Part shown: piece after piece, positions 1-8,990 of the stretch
Layout: every line of letters begins with the position of its first letter
Numbering within the stretch: position 1 is the first letter of the stretch
Source: Candidatus Poseidoniales archaeon
Lineage (GTDB): Archaea > Thermoplasmatota > Poseidoniia > Poseidoniales > Poseidoniaceae
Reading direction: 5' to 3'
NCBI GenBank assembly: GCA_028283345.1
Contig: JAPOGE010000012.1
Location: 1 to 36,340, forward strand
DNA length: 36,340 nt
The notes under the pieces: generated by a model
Databases searched by the model: none
Seen by the model: only the letters and a program-made list of their open reading frames with translations
What the model was told of the DNA's origin: nothing
Translations under genes and position numbers: made by a program

Positions 1-436
1 AGAGGGTACTACCAATACCGACCAAAAGAACTCCAATAGCAACCTGCAATACGGCCAGCCAATAACTCTCTGGAGTAGGTAAAATCGGCACCATGATCTC
101 TATAGCCAAAGCAATGAAAATTACATTCAAAATCGTTCCAAGACCAATTTTTTCGCGCAACGGAATCCACAAAAAAAGAACACATACACTAACAATAAAA
201 GTAGCCTGACCAATTGACCGCCCGATGACATCAGAGAGTCCTTCTGCTAAAACCGTCCAAGGTGTGTTGCCTATTCCAGCCGTTATCAGAACTGCATCGC
301 CGGTACCAAAAATCCACTCGCCTGCAATAATTATCAACAATGTGCTGAATTTCGGTTTGACGTTCAGAGGATTATCTGAACTCCACCAAGTGATTGGAAC
401 CTTCTTAGAAGGGCGAAGAAGGCTGAGGAATCCCAT
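1..436 (-). CDS. YczE-like integral membrane protein, 3'-truncated by the window edge
   Basis: Reading the minus strand from an ATG at 436 gives 145 codons without a stop, so the C-terminus lies beyond the left edge. The product is strongly hydrophobic, with about four membrane segments. It contains stretches such as GRSIGQATFIVS and REKIGLGTILNVIFIALAIE, which resemble the YczE/YitT-like group of small multi-span membrane proteins of unknown transport role; that assignment is from memory of the family pattern. The gene is visibly more AT-rich than the chaperonin genes next to it, as is the DoxX-like gene at 33460, so recent acquisition is possible. No clear ribosome-binding site precedes the ATG. 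Function is unknown. Confidence 0.6.
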   Translation of the reverse strand, partial: MGFLSLLRPSKKVPITWWSSDNPLNVKPKFSTLLIIIAGEWIFGTGDAVLITAGIGNTPWTVLAEGLSDVIGRSIGQATFIVSVCVLFLWIPLREKIGLGTILNVIFIALAIEIMVPILPTPESYWLAVLQVAIGVLLVGIGSTL

Positions 437-672
437 GGCTTTGCGTAGGGGGTTATGACTTAAACTCAAGGTTGGAAAGACCCCTTAATCGTGGTCAAAA
501 TCGGTTGCCGAATGGGGTACGGCAGTCAGGCACACAGACTACGTATTGGTTGCAAAGGGCTGAGCACTTGACTCACAGGGTGGTCTACGTAGTGACCTAC
601 CCTCTGCTTCGTACGGTGCACATCACCGGCTTCAACCGACTCGCTTCGTAGGCTCTTTGAGATGGTTTGGTT
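437..672. other. Intergenic stretch between two minus-strand genes
   Basis: I see no convincing gene in these 236 bases. They contain an 8-bp inverted repeat, ACTACGTA at 538-545 and TACGTAGT at 586-593, with a 40-nt spacer. It lies downstream of groEL on the coding strand, so it could belong to its 3' untranslated region. No T-rich tract follows it. Confidence 0.4.
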
Positions 673-2334
<1,662 letters not shown>

Positions 2335-2346
2335 TGATATCACTCC

Positions 2347-2616
2347 TTAAGCAAGCACCTTGGCCTGCAGGTCCTCTTCCTTTATGAGCAGGTACTCGAC
2401 GCCCATCCACTCAATCTCGCTGCCGCTGTAGTTGCGGTAGATGACTCTGTCACCCGCGGCCACGTGCTCGGCCTCAGGGCCGACGGCCACGATTTTTCCG
2501 ACGTTCATTTTCTCTCGCGCTTCCTCGGGAAGCAGCAATCCTGATTGCGTCTTCTCAGCGGCTTTCTCCAGTTCGACCAGCACCATAGATGCCAGTGGTT
2601 CTATTCCTATAGTCAT
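2347..2616 (-). CDS. groES: Co-chaperonin GroES (Hsp10)
   Basis: This 89-residue protein is the lid of the GroEL chamber. It shows the GroES pattern: an N-terminal strand IEPLASMVLVELE, the mobile loop KTQSGLLLPEEAREK, then NVGKIVAVGP, GDRVIYRNYSGSEIE and a C-terminal YLLIKEEDLQAKV. It is slightly shorter than E. coli GroES (97 residues). AAGGTGAT lies a few bases before the ATG. It is the first gene of a two-gene groES-groEL operon, the usual bacterial order. The only promoter-like signal upstream is the TATA box near 2701-2707. Confidence 0.96.
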   Translation of the reverse strand: MTIGIEPLASMVLVELEKAAEKTQSGLLLPEEAREKMNVGKIVAVGPEAEHVAAGDRVIYRNYSGSEIEWMGVEYLLIKEEDLQAKVLA

Positions 2617-2698
2617 CGCATTATCACCTTATATTCTCATGTTAAGTCAAGTCGGCAATCCAAGCCCACTAGTTAACCGAGGGTTGCATAGTACAACC

Positions 2699-2712
2699 TG
2701 TATATAAGGCCA
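2699..2712 (-). promoter_or_regulatory. TATA-type promoter of groES-groEL
   Basis: On the minus strand the sequence CCTTATATACA forms a good archaeal TATA box about 85 bases before the groES ATG. That predicts a leader of roughly 60 nt containing a Shine-Dalgarno site, unlike the leaderless-looking genes elsewhere in the window. Confidence 0.6.
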
Positions 2713-2842
2713 TTTTTTTCGCAGATACACGTCTTGGCCGAACCATCGAGTGAATGGGGAGGAATCCCCCCTGCCAACTTCGTGCAGCAGACCCCCGTCG
2801 GTAGAAGCATCATATGGGCTGGTTCAGCGCAGGAGCACGTCG

Positions 2843-3147
2843 ATGAACGCTGTTGCTGCCTCCCGCTGGGACCTCAAAGCGGTCTCTGAACGTCTTCCCG
2901 TGGTCATCATACTGACCACCTTACTGCTAATCGGCATCCAGGATTCCGCGACCTGACGTTGTGGCGCAATTACTGCTTCGCGGGTGCGACCATGTTCTTG
3001 ATTCTCGGCGCAATCGTCTGGGACGGTCGCCACATGATTCCGCGCACGGCCTTCTGGCTGGGATATCTCGGCTATCTGCTACACTTCGTCGGTGGCAGTT
3101 TCGGTGAGGACGACTGGCAACCTTACGAAGAACAGGTATCAAAGTAA
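2843..3147 (+). pseudogene. Small membrane-protein gene broken by a frameshift
   Basis: An ATG at 2843 with AGGAG seven bases upstream opens a frame encoding a hydrophobic segment (LPVVIILTTLLLIGI) that stops at 2956. The next frame then continues as FRDLTLWRNYCFAGATMF and reads through two more hydrophobic segments to a stop at 3147. Joined, the two halves make a plausible roughly 100-residue, three-span membrane protein, so a single-base frameshift near 2935-2955 is likely, either a real mutation or a sequence error. The last 14 codons (GEDDWQPYEE..) belong to a 73-bp repeat shared with the end of the acidic-protein gene at 33.3 kb. Family unknown. Confidence 0.5.
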
Positions 3148-3175
3148 GATAGGCAGCAACTGCAGACTTACGCAG
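3103..3175 (+). repeat. Dispersed 73-bp repeat, copy 1
   Basis: By my alignment, 66 of 73 bases match positions 33254-33326 without gaps. The repeat covers the last codons of the open frame (encoding EDDWQPYEE) and about 45 bases beyond the point where the other copy has its stop codon. Copy 1 has CAG where copy 2 has TAG, so this frame runs four codons longer. It ends in CTGCAGACTTACGCAG. Confidence 0.9.
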
Positions 3176-3255
3176 TGAGTACCCTCTACTCAGATCCGCA
3201 ATCGGCCATTATTGGACAGATGATACAGGCAGTATCTAGTTAGTAGCAGCCTCAT

Positions 3256-5136
3256 TCAGTGATTCAGCCTGCGGCGACCAACCAGAGCGGCGCCGAACAG
3301 TGCCGCGGCGGCGATGAATCCGGTGAACCCCGGGAATCCCTCCGACAACCTCGGCTCTGGCGTAGTGTCGACGCGTTCGCTGGGCGAGTCTGTTGCGGCA
3401 AAACCATCATCAAAGACACTGACGTACACCGTGTCTGAACTGACTTCAGGGTCGTGGATGATGTCCTCAGCGACTGGATAGTTGAAGCCGCCGATTAAGC
3501 GAACTCCACGATAACGATCGGTGCTGTTGTCAGGCAAATCCACCTGTGTGACGTTGCGACGGCCATGTATCTGATAGACGACTTCAAAGTCCATCTCCTC
3601 ACCCTCTTCGCGCACAGTGACGTTGTTGACCCATCGCAACCGGGCAAACTCTGCACCACTGTCCTCAAAGTATAGACCGCCGCCACGAATCGCCGTGGCA
3701 CGCCTGACAGCGTCGTCCTTCAACTCTCCGTGGTCAGCGCAGTAACCCGTGACCCGGTCATACCGGTTATCCACAGCGTCGAGTAATCGCTCCTTTCGAC
3801 TCTTGTTCGCCTTGTCGTCATCGGCGATGCTGCCAGTCGTATCTCCCGACCGTGACTTGGATTCCTTGTTCGCATCATCCTCTTCATCTTCAGCCTGAAC
3901 CTGATTTTCAGGCTTCATTACTTCCTTGGCTTGCTCTTCGCGCTGCAAGAATTCAGAGGGAGTCATCTTCACGCGCTCGCCCGACGTACCAACCTCCGTG
4001 ATCTTTCCCTCCTCACAGACGTTCAACCAGCCCTCGGTGTCGTACGTCGCTCCGACTGGGTCATCACTTATTTTCCGCTTGGCATGGCCGATGACCGCCT
4101 CCGGGTCAATCGCGTTTTCGAAATTAATCCGCATCCACTCGGCGACTCTCTCATCTATTCGGGTGGCGGTCGCAACCTCGGTGACCGAGAACAGTCGGCT
4201 GTCGTTTCCATCTAGGGTGTCGTTGATTGCGACACCGTCCCAACCTCTGATTCTCATATCGTATTTCCAAGTCGTTTTGAGCACGTGTCCCGTGACATCT
4301 GAGGAGGCAATCTTTCGGCTCTCCTTGACGGTTATCTCATCGTCTGCACCACGTTCAACTTCCACTCTGTAGTGAGGCATACTCTCAATATCGATGACCT
4401 CTTCTCTGGTTGTTCCGTAGAAGGTGATCTCGACCGCGTCCAACTTGGAGGTGTTGTCGCTCATCGTTCCCGCTCTGACAGCTTCGTAAGTGATGTTCTC
4501 AGCTACCAAGGTAAAGGAGAGGCTACGGTTTCGCGAGTCCGTGTCGGAAGTGTTGTCCCAATCACGCAGCGACCATTCCGCGTTCCTGAGGTCAACATAC
4601 TTGTACACCTCCTCATGAGTCATCGCCGCATCGTTGAGAATCTCATTCAGGGAACCTGCCTTGCCGTTTGAAATGACTCCGAACATGCCGTCTGAATCCT
4701 GGTCGGCGTACTCGATAATACCAGGGAATTCCGTCCGGAATAACTTCTCGACGGGGATGCCGATTCGGCCTTCAAACTCGCCGTTAACGTTGTAGATATC
4801 AGCCACGCCGAGGTAGCGCCTTTGAATGCTCACCAACTCAACCGCGCCATTCAAGGAATCATCGCCCCAGCGGACGCTGAATTCATCATCTCCTACTTTG
4901 ATGGAGACCCGCGACTTGTTGTCGGGTTCTCTGATTACTCGAATGTCCTGTTCGCGGTAGTCGATACGCTCGTTGCCGAGAATATCATCGTTGTCGTCAG
5001 AACCAGAGTTGGATGTTGACTCATCTGTTGGAGTTGCTGCTGCCATGGTTGAGGTCAATAGTATGGTGAGGGTGACGAGGAAGAACATTCTTGAGCGGGT
5101 GTTGCGGAAGTTTAACTCTGCTCTCTTAGAAAACAT
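3256..5136 (-). CDS. Secreted surface protein with PGF-CTERM anchor
   Basis: This 626-residue protein has an N-terminal signal peptide (basic start, then FFLVTLTILLTSTMAAA around residues 19-34) and a C-terminal tripartite PGF-CTERM-like tail: PGF, a short hydrophobic helix (FIAAAALFGAALV) and RRR. In archaea such tails are processed by an archaeosortase and replaced with a lipid anchor; that is family knowledge. The body is acidic and rich in Asp and Ser, with several N-x-S/T sequons (NDT, NRS, NVT, NST) suited to N-glycosylation. A low-complexity acidic linker lies around residues 405-450. I recognise no catalytic domain. It is single-standing, with a TATA box about 17-25 bases before the ATG, implying a leaderless transcript. 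Likely a cell-envelope protein. Confidence 0.85.
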   Translation of the reverse strand: MFSKRAELNFRNTRSRMFFLVTLTILLTSTMAAATPTDESTSNSGSDDNDDILGNERIDYREQDIRVIREPDNKSRVSIKVGDDEFSVRWGDDSLNGAVELVSIQRRYLGVADIYNVNGEFEGRIGIPVEKLFRTEFPGIIEYADQDSDGMFGVISNGKAGSLNEILNDAAMTHEEVYKYVDLRNAEWSLRDWDNTSDTDSRNRSLSFTLVAENITYEAVRAGTMSDNTSKLDAVEITFYGTTREEVIDIESMPHYRVEVERGADDEITVKESRKIASSDVTGHVLKTTWKYDMRIRGWDGVAINDTLDGNDSRLFSVTEVATATRIDERVAEWMRINFENAIDPEAVIGHAKRKISDDPVGATYDTEGWLNVCEEGKITEVGTSGERVKMTPSEFLQREEQAKEVMKPENQVQAEDEEDDANKESKSRSGDTTGSIADDDKANKSRKERLLDAVDNRYDRVTGYCADHGELKDDAVRRATAIRGGGLYFEDSGAEFARLRWVNNVTVREEGEEMDFEVVYQIHGRRNVTQVDLPDNSTDRYRGVRLIGGFNYPVAEDIIHDPEVSSDTVYVSVFDDGFAATDSPSERVDTTPEPRLSEGFPGFTGFIAAAALFGAALVGRRRLNH

Positions 5137-5153
5137 GTATTCGCGTTACCTTG

Positions 5154-5164
5154 TTAGTATATTA
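5154..5164 (-). promoter_or_regulatory. TATA box of the PGF-CTERM gene
   Basis: AATATACTAAC on the minus strand lies with its ATACTA core about 17-18 bases before the ATG at 5136. This spacing predicts transcription starting at or very near the start codon. The same motif and spacing precede the genes starting at 11183 and 26195. Confidence 0.55.
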
Positions 5165-5291
5165 TTGATTTGGATGCAGATTTTTCCCAAATAACATTCT
5201 GATATTTCTCCTAACTAGAGACGACCCCATGGTATTGTTTGAACGTAAAGTCCCGAATTCCATGAAACCCGACTACCTTGAAGAAAGCCGC

Positions 5292-5379
5292 AACGTGAAA
5301 ATCACGTTAAGAGCGTAGCAAATATATTCGTCGCCAGTGCGGCATGGTGTAGCGATACCACGTTGCGTCTTTTTGACGC
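5292..5379 (+). promoter_or_regulatory. Promoter with two flanking perfect dyads
   Basis: A TATA box (AAATATATTC, about 5319-5328) lies between two perfect inverted repeats: AACGTG-5 nt-CACGTT at 5292-5308 and GCGTC-TTTTT-GACGC at 5365-5379. The first is just upstream of the TATA box and the second is in the predicted leader. The downstream gene is a winged-helix regulator, so these dyads are candidate autoregulatory operators. The second could instead act as an RNA hairpin. Confidence 0.5.
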
Positions 5380-5424
5380 TGTTTACCGGTGCCTTCATTT
5401 GAGTTGAGGACCGAGGTCGGTTCG

Positions 5425-6096
5425 ATGGCACTGCTTCAGCAATGGGTCCGACAACGGCCGTGGCTAGCGGCTGGGCTGGCAGGTTTGGTCGGTGGATTCG
5501 GCGGATTATCTACTGCTTTCACTTCCAGCGGTACGATAACCACCAGGGTTTCGGATGGCGATGAACACCCACTTAGAGTCTCGATACTGCAGACCTTGGA
5601 TGAACAACCGGGGTTGTGCTATCGTGAACTGCAACGCGCTCTACAGGCGGCCAATGGCTCGCTCAGACACCACCTCGATGTCCTTCAGGTGCAACGCGCC
5701 ATCACCATCGTCAGGGTAAATGGTCGCACCTGCTATTTTGCCGGGGGGCCTAGTCAGGTCGAGGTCTTGTCGGAAATCGATGCCGACCCGCAACGTGCCG
5801 CTAGTCGGCTCGACATCGGTCTTTCGGTAGTCCAGCGCGCGATTGTCGACCACATTCGCATTGATGGCGTGCCACGCTCGCAAGCGGCATTGTCACGCCA
5901 ACTCGGTCGCTCGAAGGCGACAGTACATTCAGCCGTCAAGGTTCTGCGCCGGCGCGGTATTTTACGCCTTGACCGGCTCGACCTTGAAGATCATTTGAAG
6001 CAATCATTGGGCGAGGCGGGTTCTGCCGTGAATGATTCAAGCACCGGCCAACCCGAAGTCTCCGTTCTCGACCATACATGGAATGAAGAGCGCTGA
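5425..6096 (+). CDS. Membrane-anchored regulator with two winged-helix domains
   Basis: A 223-residue protein, starting at the ATG at 5425 because GAGGT lies seven bases upstream; a GTG at 5389 in the same frame is possible but has no such site. A hydrophobic Gly-rich segment (WLAAGLAGLVGGFGGLS) near the N-terminus suggests a membrane anchor. It is followed by a first winged helix (VSILQTLDEQPGLCYRELQRALQAANGSLRHHLDVL) and a second one with ALSRQLGRSKATVHSAVKVLRRRGIL. This is the archaeal pattern of ArsR/MarR-like tandem winged helices. The ligand and targets are unknown. Its promoter region carries two dyads that may be its own operators. The next gene is another winged-helix protein in the same direction. 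Confidence 0.8.
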   Translation: MALLQQWVRQRPWLAAGLAGLVGGFGGLSTAFTSSGTITTRVSDGDEHPLRVSILQTLDEQPGLCYRELQRALQAANGSLRHHLDVLQVQRAITIVRVNGRTCYFAGGPSQVEVLSEIDADPQRAASRLDIGLSVVQRAIVDHIRIDGVPRSQAALSRQLGRSKATVHSAVKVLRRRGILRLDRLDLEDHLKQSLGEAGSAVNDSSTGQPEVSVLDHTWNEER

Positions 6097-6238
6097 TTTG
6101 CGTCTCTACGTACCTCTTGGCCATTCTTATTGCCATCCGTCGTTTTCTTGTCGGCTACGAAGTCGGGCCTCGCCAATCGTCAAATGTTCGTCCTGTCGCG
6201 TGCGCATGCTTATGGTGGGTCGAGGCGGGTGAGTGAAT

Positions 6239-7360
6239 ATGTTCCAGGTCAGGATTGAGGAACATCCAATTCCGACCAGCAAAAAAGATGTTACCCAACT
6301 CATCGATTGGCTGGTCGCCACCTTCGGATTGATTCGCCGTCGTGGCGAAGAACACGCCTTTGGTGATGCCCAGCAGCCGGTGGTCAGATTGTTGCGCGAG
6401 CATTTCTTGGCCAATCCCAAAATCGGTGTCGATGCCAATGCCTTGGGAGATGAATTGGGACTGGCTCCGGCAAGCCTGCATCACCACCTGTCGCGCCTCT
6501 CGGCCTGCCGACTGATAAGCAGCCGCAGCGAAGGTGATGGCTGGCGCCGCCACTTTCTGCGCGGCGGCTGCTTGAGTGCGGCGGTCGAATTATTCTCACA
6601 GGAGGCAAGAATTCTGTTACAGATGCGCTTGGCCGACCTGGATAATTGGTGGGACCGGGGGGGTGGCCAGAGCCCTGGCAAGATTGCGTTGGCCGCTGCG
6701 AGTGAGCCCCCAGCACTGCGATTATGGGTGACCGAACCCTCACCCCTTCCCGACATCAAAGGTGCGAATGAACTGTCGAACTGGATGGCTGAGATGGGAT
6801 TGCTCGGAGAGCGCCCAGGCAAGGCGATAATGGCTGATTCTGTGGCGGTCAAACTATTTTCCACGATGTTGGCGCGCACCGCCCCGCTCTCAATCGACGA
6901 AGCGGTCGAGATGACCAAAGCCACCAAACCCCGGTTGATCCGTATCCTCGAGCGATTTCATGCCGCCGGAATCGTCGAGCGGGTGGCGCGAATCGACCGC
7001 TTGCCCACCATCCTATGGGAGGCGATGGAATCGCAGTTCCGCAAGCGCGGTGAGGATTGGTTATTGCTCAAGGGTGGTTTCAACCGACAACTTCCCCCAC
7101 GGCAGGCTGAGATATTGGTCAAGGCACTGAAGAAGGGTAAATTGACTCCGGAACTGGTCGAGAAGAATCTGGCCAAAGTTTCCCCCCAAGAACAGATGCT
7201 GTTGCTCAATCTACTCGGCGGGAGATTGCCCTTCGGCTACCGAATGGTTGGTGATAATCCTAAGCGCTGTGCCGAGATGTGTATGAGCAAACTCGACCGG
7301 GTTCTACGCCGTATCAGACGGGTGGCCGAGCAGTTGGAAAAGGCCTTTTCCGAGGGTTGA
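6239..7360 (+). CDS. Winged-helix regulator
   Basis: A 373-residue protein starting at the ATG at 6239, preceded by GGTGAG five bases upstream; a GTG two codons earlier is less likely. An N-terminal helix-turn-helix of the ArsR/winged-helix kind is visible as IGVDANALGDELGLAPASLHHHLSRLSACRLISS (about residues 60-95). A second winged helix around residues 215-250 reads LSIDEAVEMTKATKPRLIRILERFHAAGIVERV. The C-terminal part is basic and helical with no recognised domain. It is separated from the dihydrouridine synthase gene by only three bases, so the two are probably co-transcribed. Its targets are unknown. Confidence 0.8.
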   Translation: MFQVRIEEHPIPTSKKDVTQLIDWLVATFGLIRRRGEEHAFGDAQQPVVRLLREHFLANPKIGVDANALGDELGLAPASLHHHLSRLSACRLISSRSEGDGWRRHFLRGGCLSAAVELFSQEARILLQMRLADLDNWWDRGGGQSPGKIALAAASEPPALRLWVTEPSPLPDIKGANELSNWMAEMGLLGERPGKAIMADSVAVKLFSTMLARTAPLSIDEAVEMTKATKPRLIRILERFHAAGIVERVARIDRLPTILWEAMESQFRKRGEDWLLLKGGFNRQLPPRQAEILVKALKKGKLTPELVEKNLAKVSPQEQMLLLNLLGGRLPFGYRMVGDNPKRCAEMCMSKLDRVLRRIRRVAEQLEKAFSEG

Positions 7361-7363
7361 GAG

Positions 7364-8356
7364 GTGCCTTCAAACCCGGCCCAGGTGCCGCTTTCCCTCG
7401 CCCCGATGAGCGGTGTCAGCGACCTGCCATTCCGTCTGCTGGCCAAGGAGTGTGGGGCTGATGTCACGATAACCGAATTCACCTCCTCAGCGGCGCTGAG
7501 CCGAGATGTTGCCCGCTCATGGTTACGGCTCGAATCGGATGAGCGTGAGACGCCATTCATTCCACAGATTTTCGGTGGTGATTTAGATGAGATGGTGAAG
7601 ACCGTTGAATTGCTACAGGGCAGTGCCGACATCATCGACCTCAATTTCGGTTGCCCCGCACCCAAAGTTGCACGGACCTGTGCCGGGGCGGCACTGATGG
7701 GCACCCCGGATGAACTGGTGGGAATTGTCGAGGCCTGCCTAGCCGTCAGCGATATCCCCATCACCGCCAAATTACGATTGGGAACCGGTGCCGGCGCCAA
7801 TAATGTCGTCGAAATCGGTGAAAGACTAGCCACCACCGGAATCATACGGCTGTGTATTCATGGCCGTACCCTGCGCCAGGGATATTCGGGAAATGCCGAT
7901 TGGAAAACCATCGCCAAAGTGGTCGAGAGGGTCGATATTCCGGTAATCGCCAATGGCGACATCACCGATGCCAAAAGCGCGGCGAAATGCCTTGAGGCGA
8001 CCGGTGCGGCAGGATTGATGATTGGAAGAGGAGCGATTGGCCGGCCAATGGTTTTCGCCGAAATCAAAGCCGGATTAGGATGGCCAATCCCGACCAGCCC
8101 ATGGGCTCAAGACGACCCACGGCGATGGGAGGAGGCTAGGCCAAATGAGCGGGACTTCATCGCCCGCGCCTGGTGTTGGAAGCGCTATGTCGAGTTGTCT
8201 GAGGAGACCACTGGGTTACAACCAAAATGGCTGACCCGCCACGCGGTTGCCTTCACCAAGGGTTTGCCCGGAGCGCGGGCGGCGCGCAAACTGATGATGG
8301 GCAATGATAGGCCGGAGGACTTCGCCAAAGCGGTCGCCGATTTCCTCAACAATTAA
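7364..8356 (+). CDS. dus: tRNA-dihydrouridine synthase
   Basis: This FMN enzyme reduces uridines in the D-loop of tRNA using NAD(P)H. The 330-residue sequence shows the Dus TIM barrel: the opening LAPMSGVSDLPFR, the signature NFGCPAPKV with the conserved cysteine expected to act as proton donor, TAKLRLG, the IHGRTLRQGYSG segment, PVIANGDI and the phosphate-binding GLMIGRGAIGRP. The length is normal for Dus. The start is a GTG with GAGAG immediately upstream, in an operon with the winged-helix gene ending at 7360. The gene is followed by a convergent HxlR regulator, with a hairpin between them. Confidence 0.94.
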   Translation: MPSNPAQVPLSLAPMSGVSDLPFRLLAKECGADVTITEFTSSAALSRDVARSWLRLESDERETPFIPQIFGGDLDEMVKTVELLQGSADIIDLNFGCPAPKVARTCAGAALMGTPDELVGIVEACLAVSDIPITAKLRLGTGAGANNVVEIGERLATTGIIRLCIHGRTLRQGYSGNADWKTIAKVVERVDIPVIANGDITDAKSAAKCLEATGAAGLMIGRGAIGRPMVFAEIKAGLGWPIPTSPWAQDDPRRWEEARPNERDFIARAWCWKRYVELSEETTGLQPKWLTRHAVAFTKGLPGARAARKLMMGNDRPEDFAKAVADFLNN

Positions 8357-8424
8357 TCAAGCGAAGCCTTAGGCAATTACCAATCAAAGAATCATAGGTA
8401 AAACTCAGGCTTGCGTGTGAATTG

Positions 8425-8464
8425 GCGAAGGCCGAGTGTTGTGGCATTTCTTAGTGGCCTTCGC
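8425..8464. repeat. 40-nt hairpin element, copy 1
   Basis: Perfect 9-bp arms GCGAAGGCC (8425-8433) and GGCCTTCGC (8456-8464) enclose 22 nt that begin with GAG and end with AGT. The same architecture recurs at 18210-18249. Here it lies between convergent genes and touches the HxlR stop codon, so it could serve as a terminator for one or both. Confidence 0.65.
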
Positions 8465-8480
8465 TACTTAGTGGCCTTCG
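8450..8480. repeat. 14-bp direct repeat duplicating the HxlR gene end
   Basis: CTTAGTGGCCTTCG occurs at 8450-8463 and again at 8467-8480. The second copy encodes the last residues of the HxlR protein (..KATK on the minus strand); the first lies just after its stop codon. It is a 17-bp tandem duplication that includes the stop. Confidence 0.85.
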
Positions 8481-8928
8481 AGATGACGGCACCACAGTGT
8501 AACTTGAGGTATGCAACGAGCGGTGAGAGCAGCCTACCGCACAACAATCCATGCTCGGAGAGGATGTAGTTCACCCTTATCGGGGGTCCCTCTTTGACCT
8601 TGCGGATGACCAATCCCTCCCCGGCCAGCAGAGTCAACTTGTCTGACAGGGTACGGCTGGAGATTCCCGCCAGCAGGCCCTTCAACTCATTGAAGCGCTT
8701 CGGGCCGGTGATGTATAGGGCTGAGAGAATCTCGATGGTCCAGCGACTGGCGAAAACCCGTAAGGCCCTGACCGCGGCCGAGACTTCCCAAGCCTCATCA
8801 TAAGGATAAGTACCGGAGTAGGTCGACAGAATCTTGCGGATATCTACACCGGTGGTCACCGTGTCGGCGATGTAGGCCTGAAGTTTGTCGAGTTCATCGC
8901 TCGGGATGCTCAGCGCCGGTTCAGTCAT
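8464..8928 (-). CDS. HxlR-family transcriptional regulator
   Basis: A 154-residue winged-helix DNA-binding protein. The HxlR signature is clear in the C-terminal half: RWTIEILSALYITGPKRFNEL, then GISSRTLSDKLTLLAGEGLV and the wing before YILSEHG. The N-terminal 60 residues form an extra helical segment. I choose the ATG at 8928 because GAGGT lies seven bases upstream; an in-frame GTG at 8946 is the alternative. It follows the fatty-acid enzyme gene in the same direction with a short gap containing an inverted repeat, so it may control itself or fatty-acid genes. HxlR proteins often respond to aldehydes or oxidants, but no sensor residue is evident. Confidence 0.88.
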   Translation of the reverse strand: MTEPALSIPSDELDKLQAYIADTVTTGVDIRKILSTYSGTYPYDEAWEVSAAVRALRVFASRWTIEILSALYITGPKRFNELKGLLAGISSRTLSDKLTLLAGEGLVIRKVKEGPPIRVNYILSEHGLLCGRLLSPLVAYLKLHCGAVISKATK

Positions 8929-8967
8929 CTGGATTACCTCACACACTCGGTGTTAATTCACATACAT

Positions 8968-8990
8968 GGTTTAATCGGTAAACCGGTTAC
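8968..8990 (-). promoter_or_regulatory. Overlapping inverted repeats upstream of the HxlR gene
   Basis: GGTTTA-5 nt-TAAACC (8968-8984) is a perfect dyad, and the overlapping AACCGGTT (8981-8988) is a second palindrome that runs into the stop codon of the fatty-acid enzyme gene. The position fits an operator for the downstream HxlR gene. Confidence 0.4.

Noticed and set aside
598-605. TACCCTCT recurring near 598, 3179, 34173 and, reversed, at 1
   Set aside because: Eight bases is too short to exclude chance in 36 kb, and the flanks do not match.
7336-7351. Perfect 16-bp palindrome GGAAAAGGCCTTTTCC
   Set aside because: It lies in the last codons of the winged-helix gene and is explained by the coding of Glu-Lys-Ala-Phe-Ser; no promoter is near.
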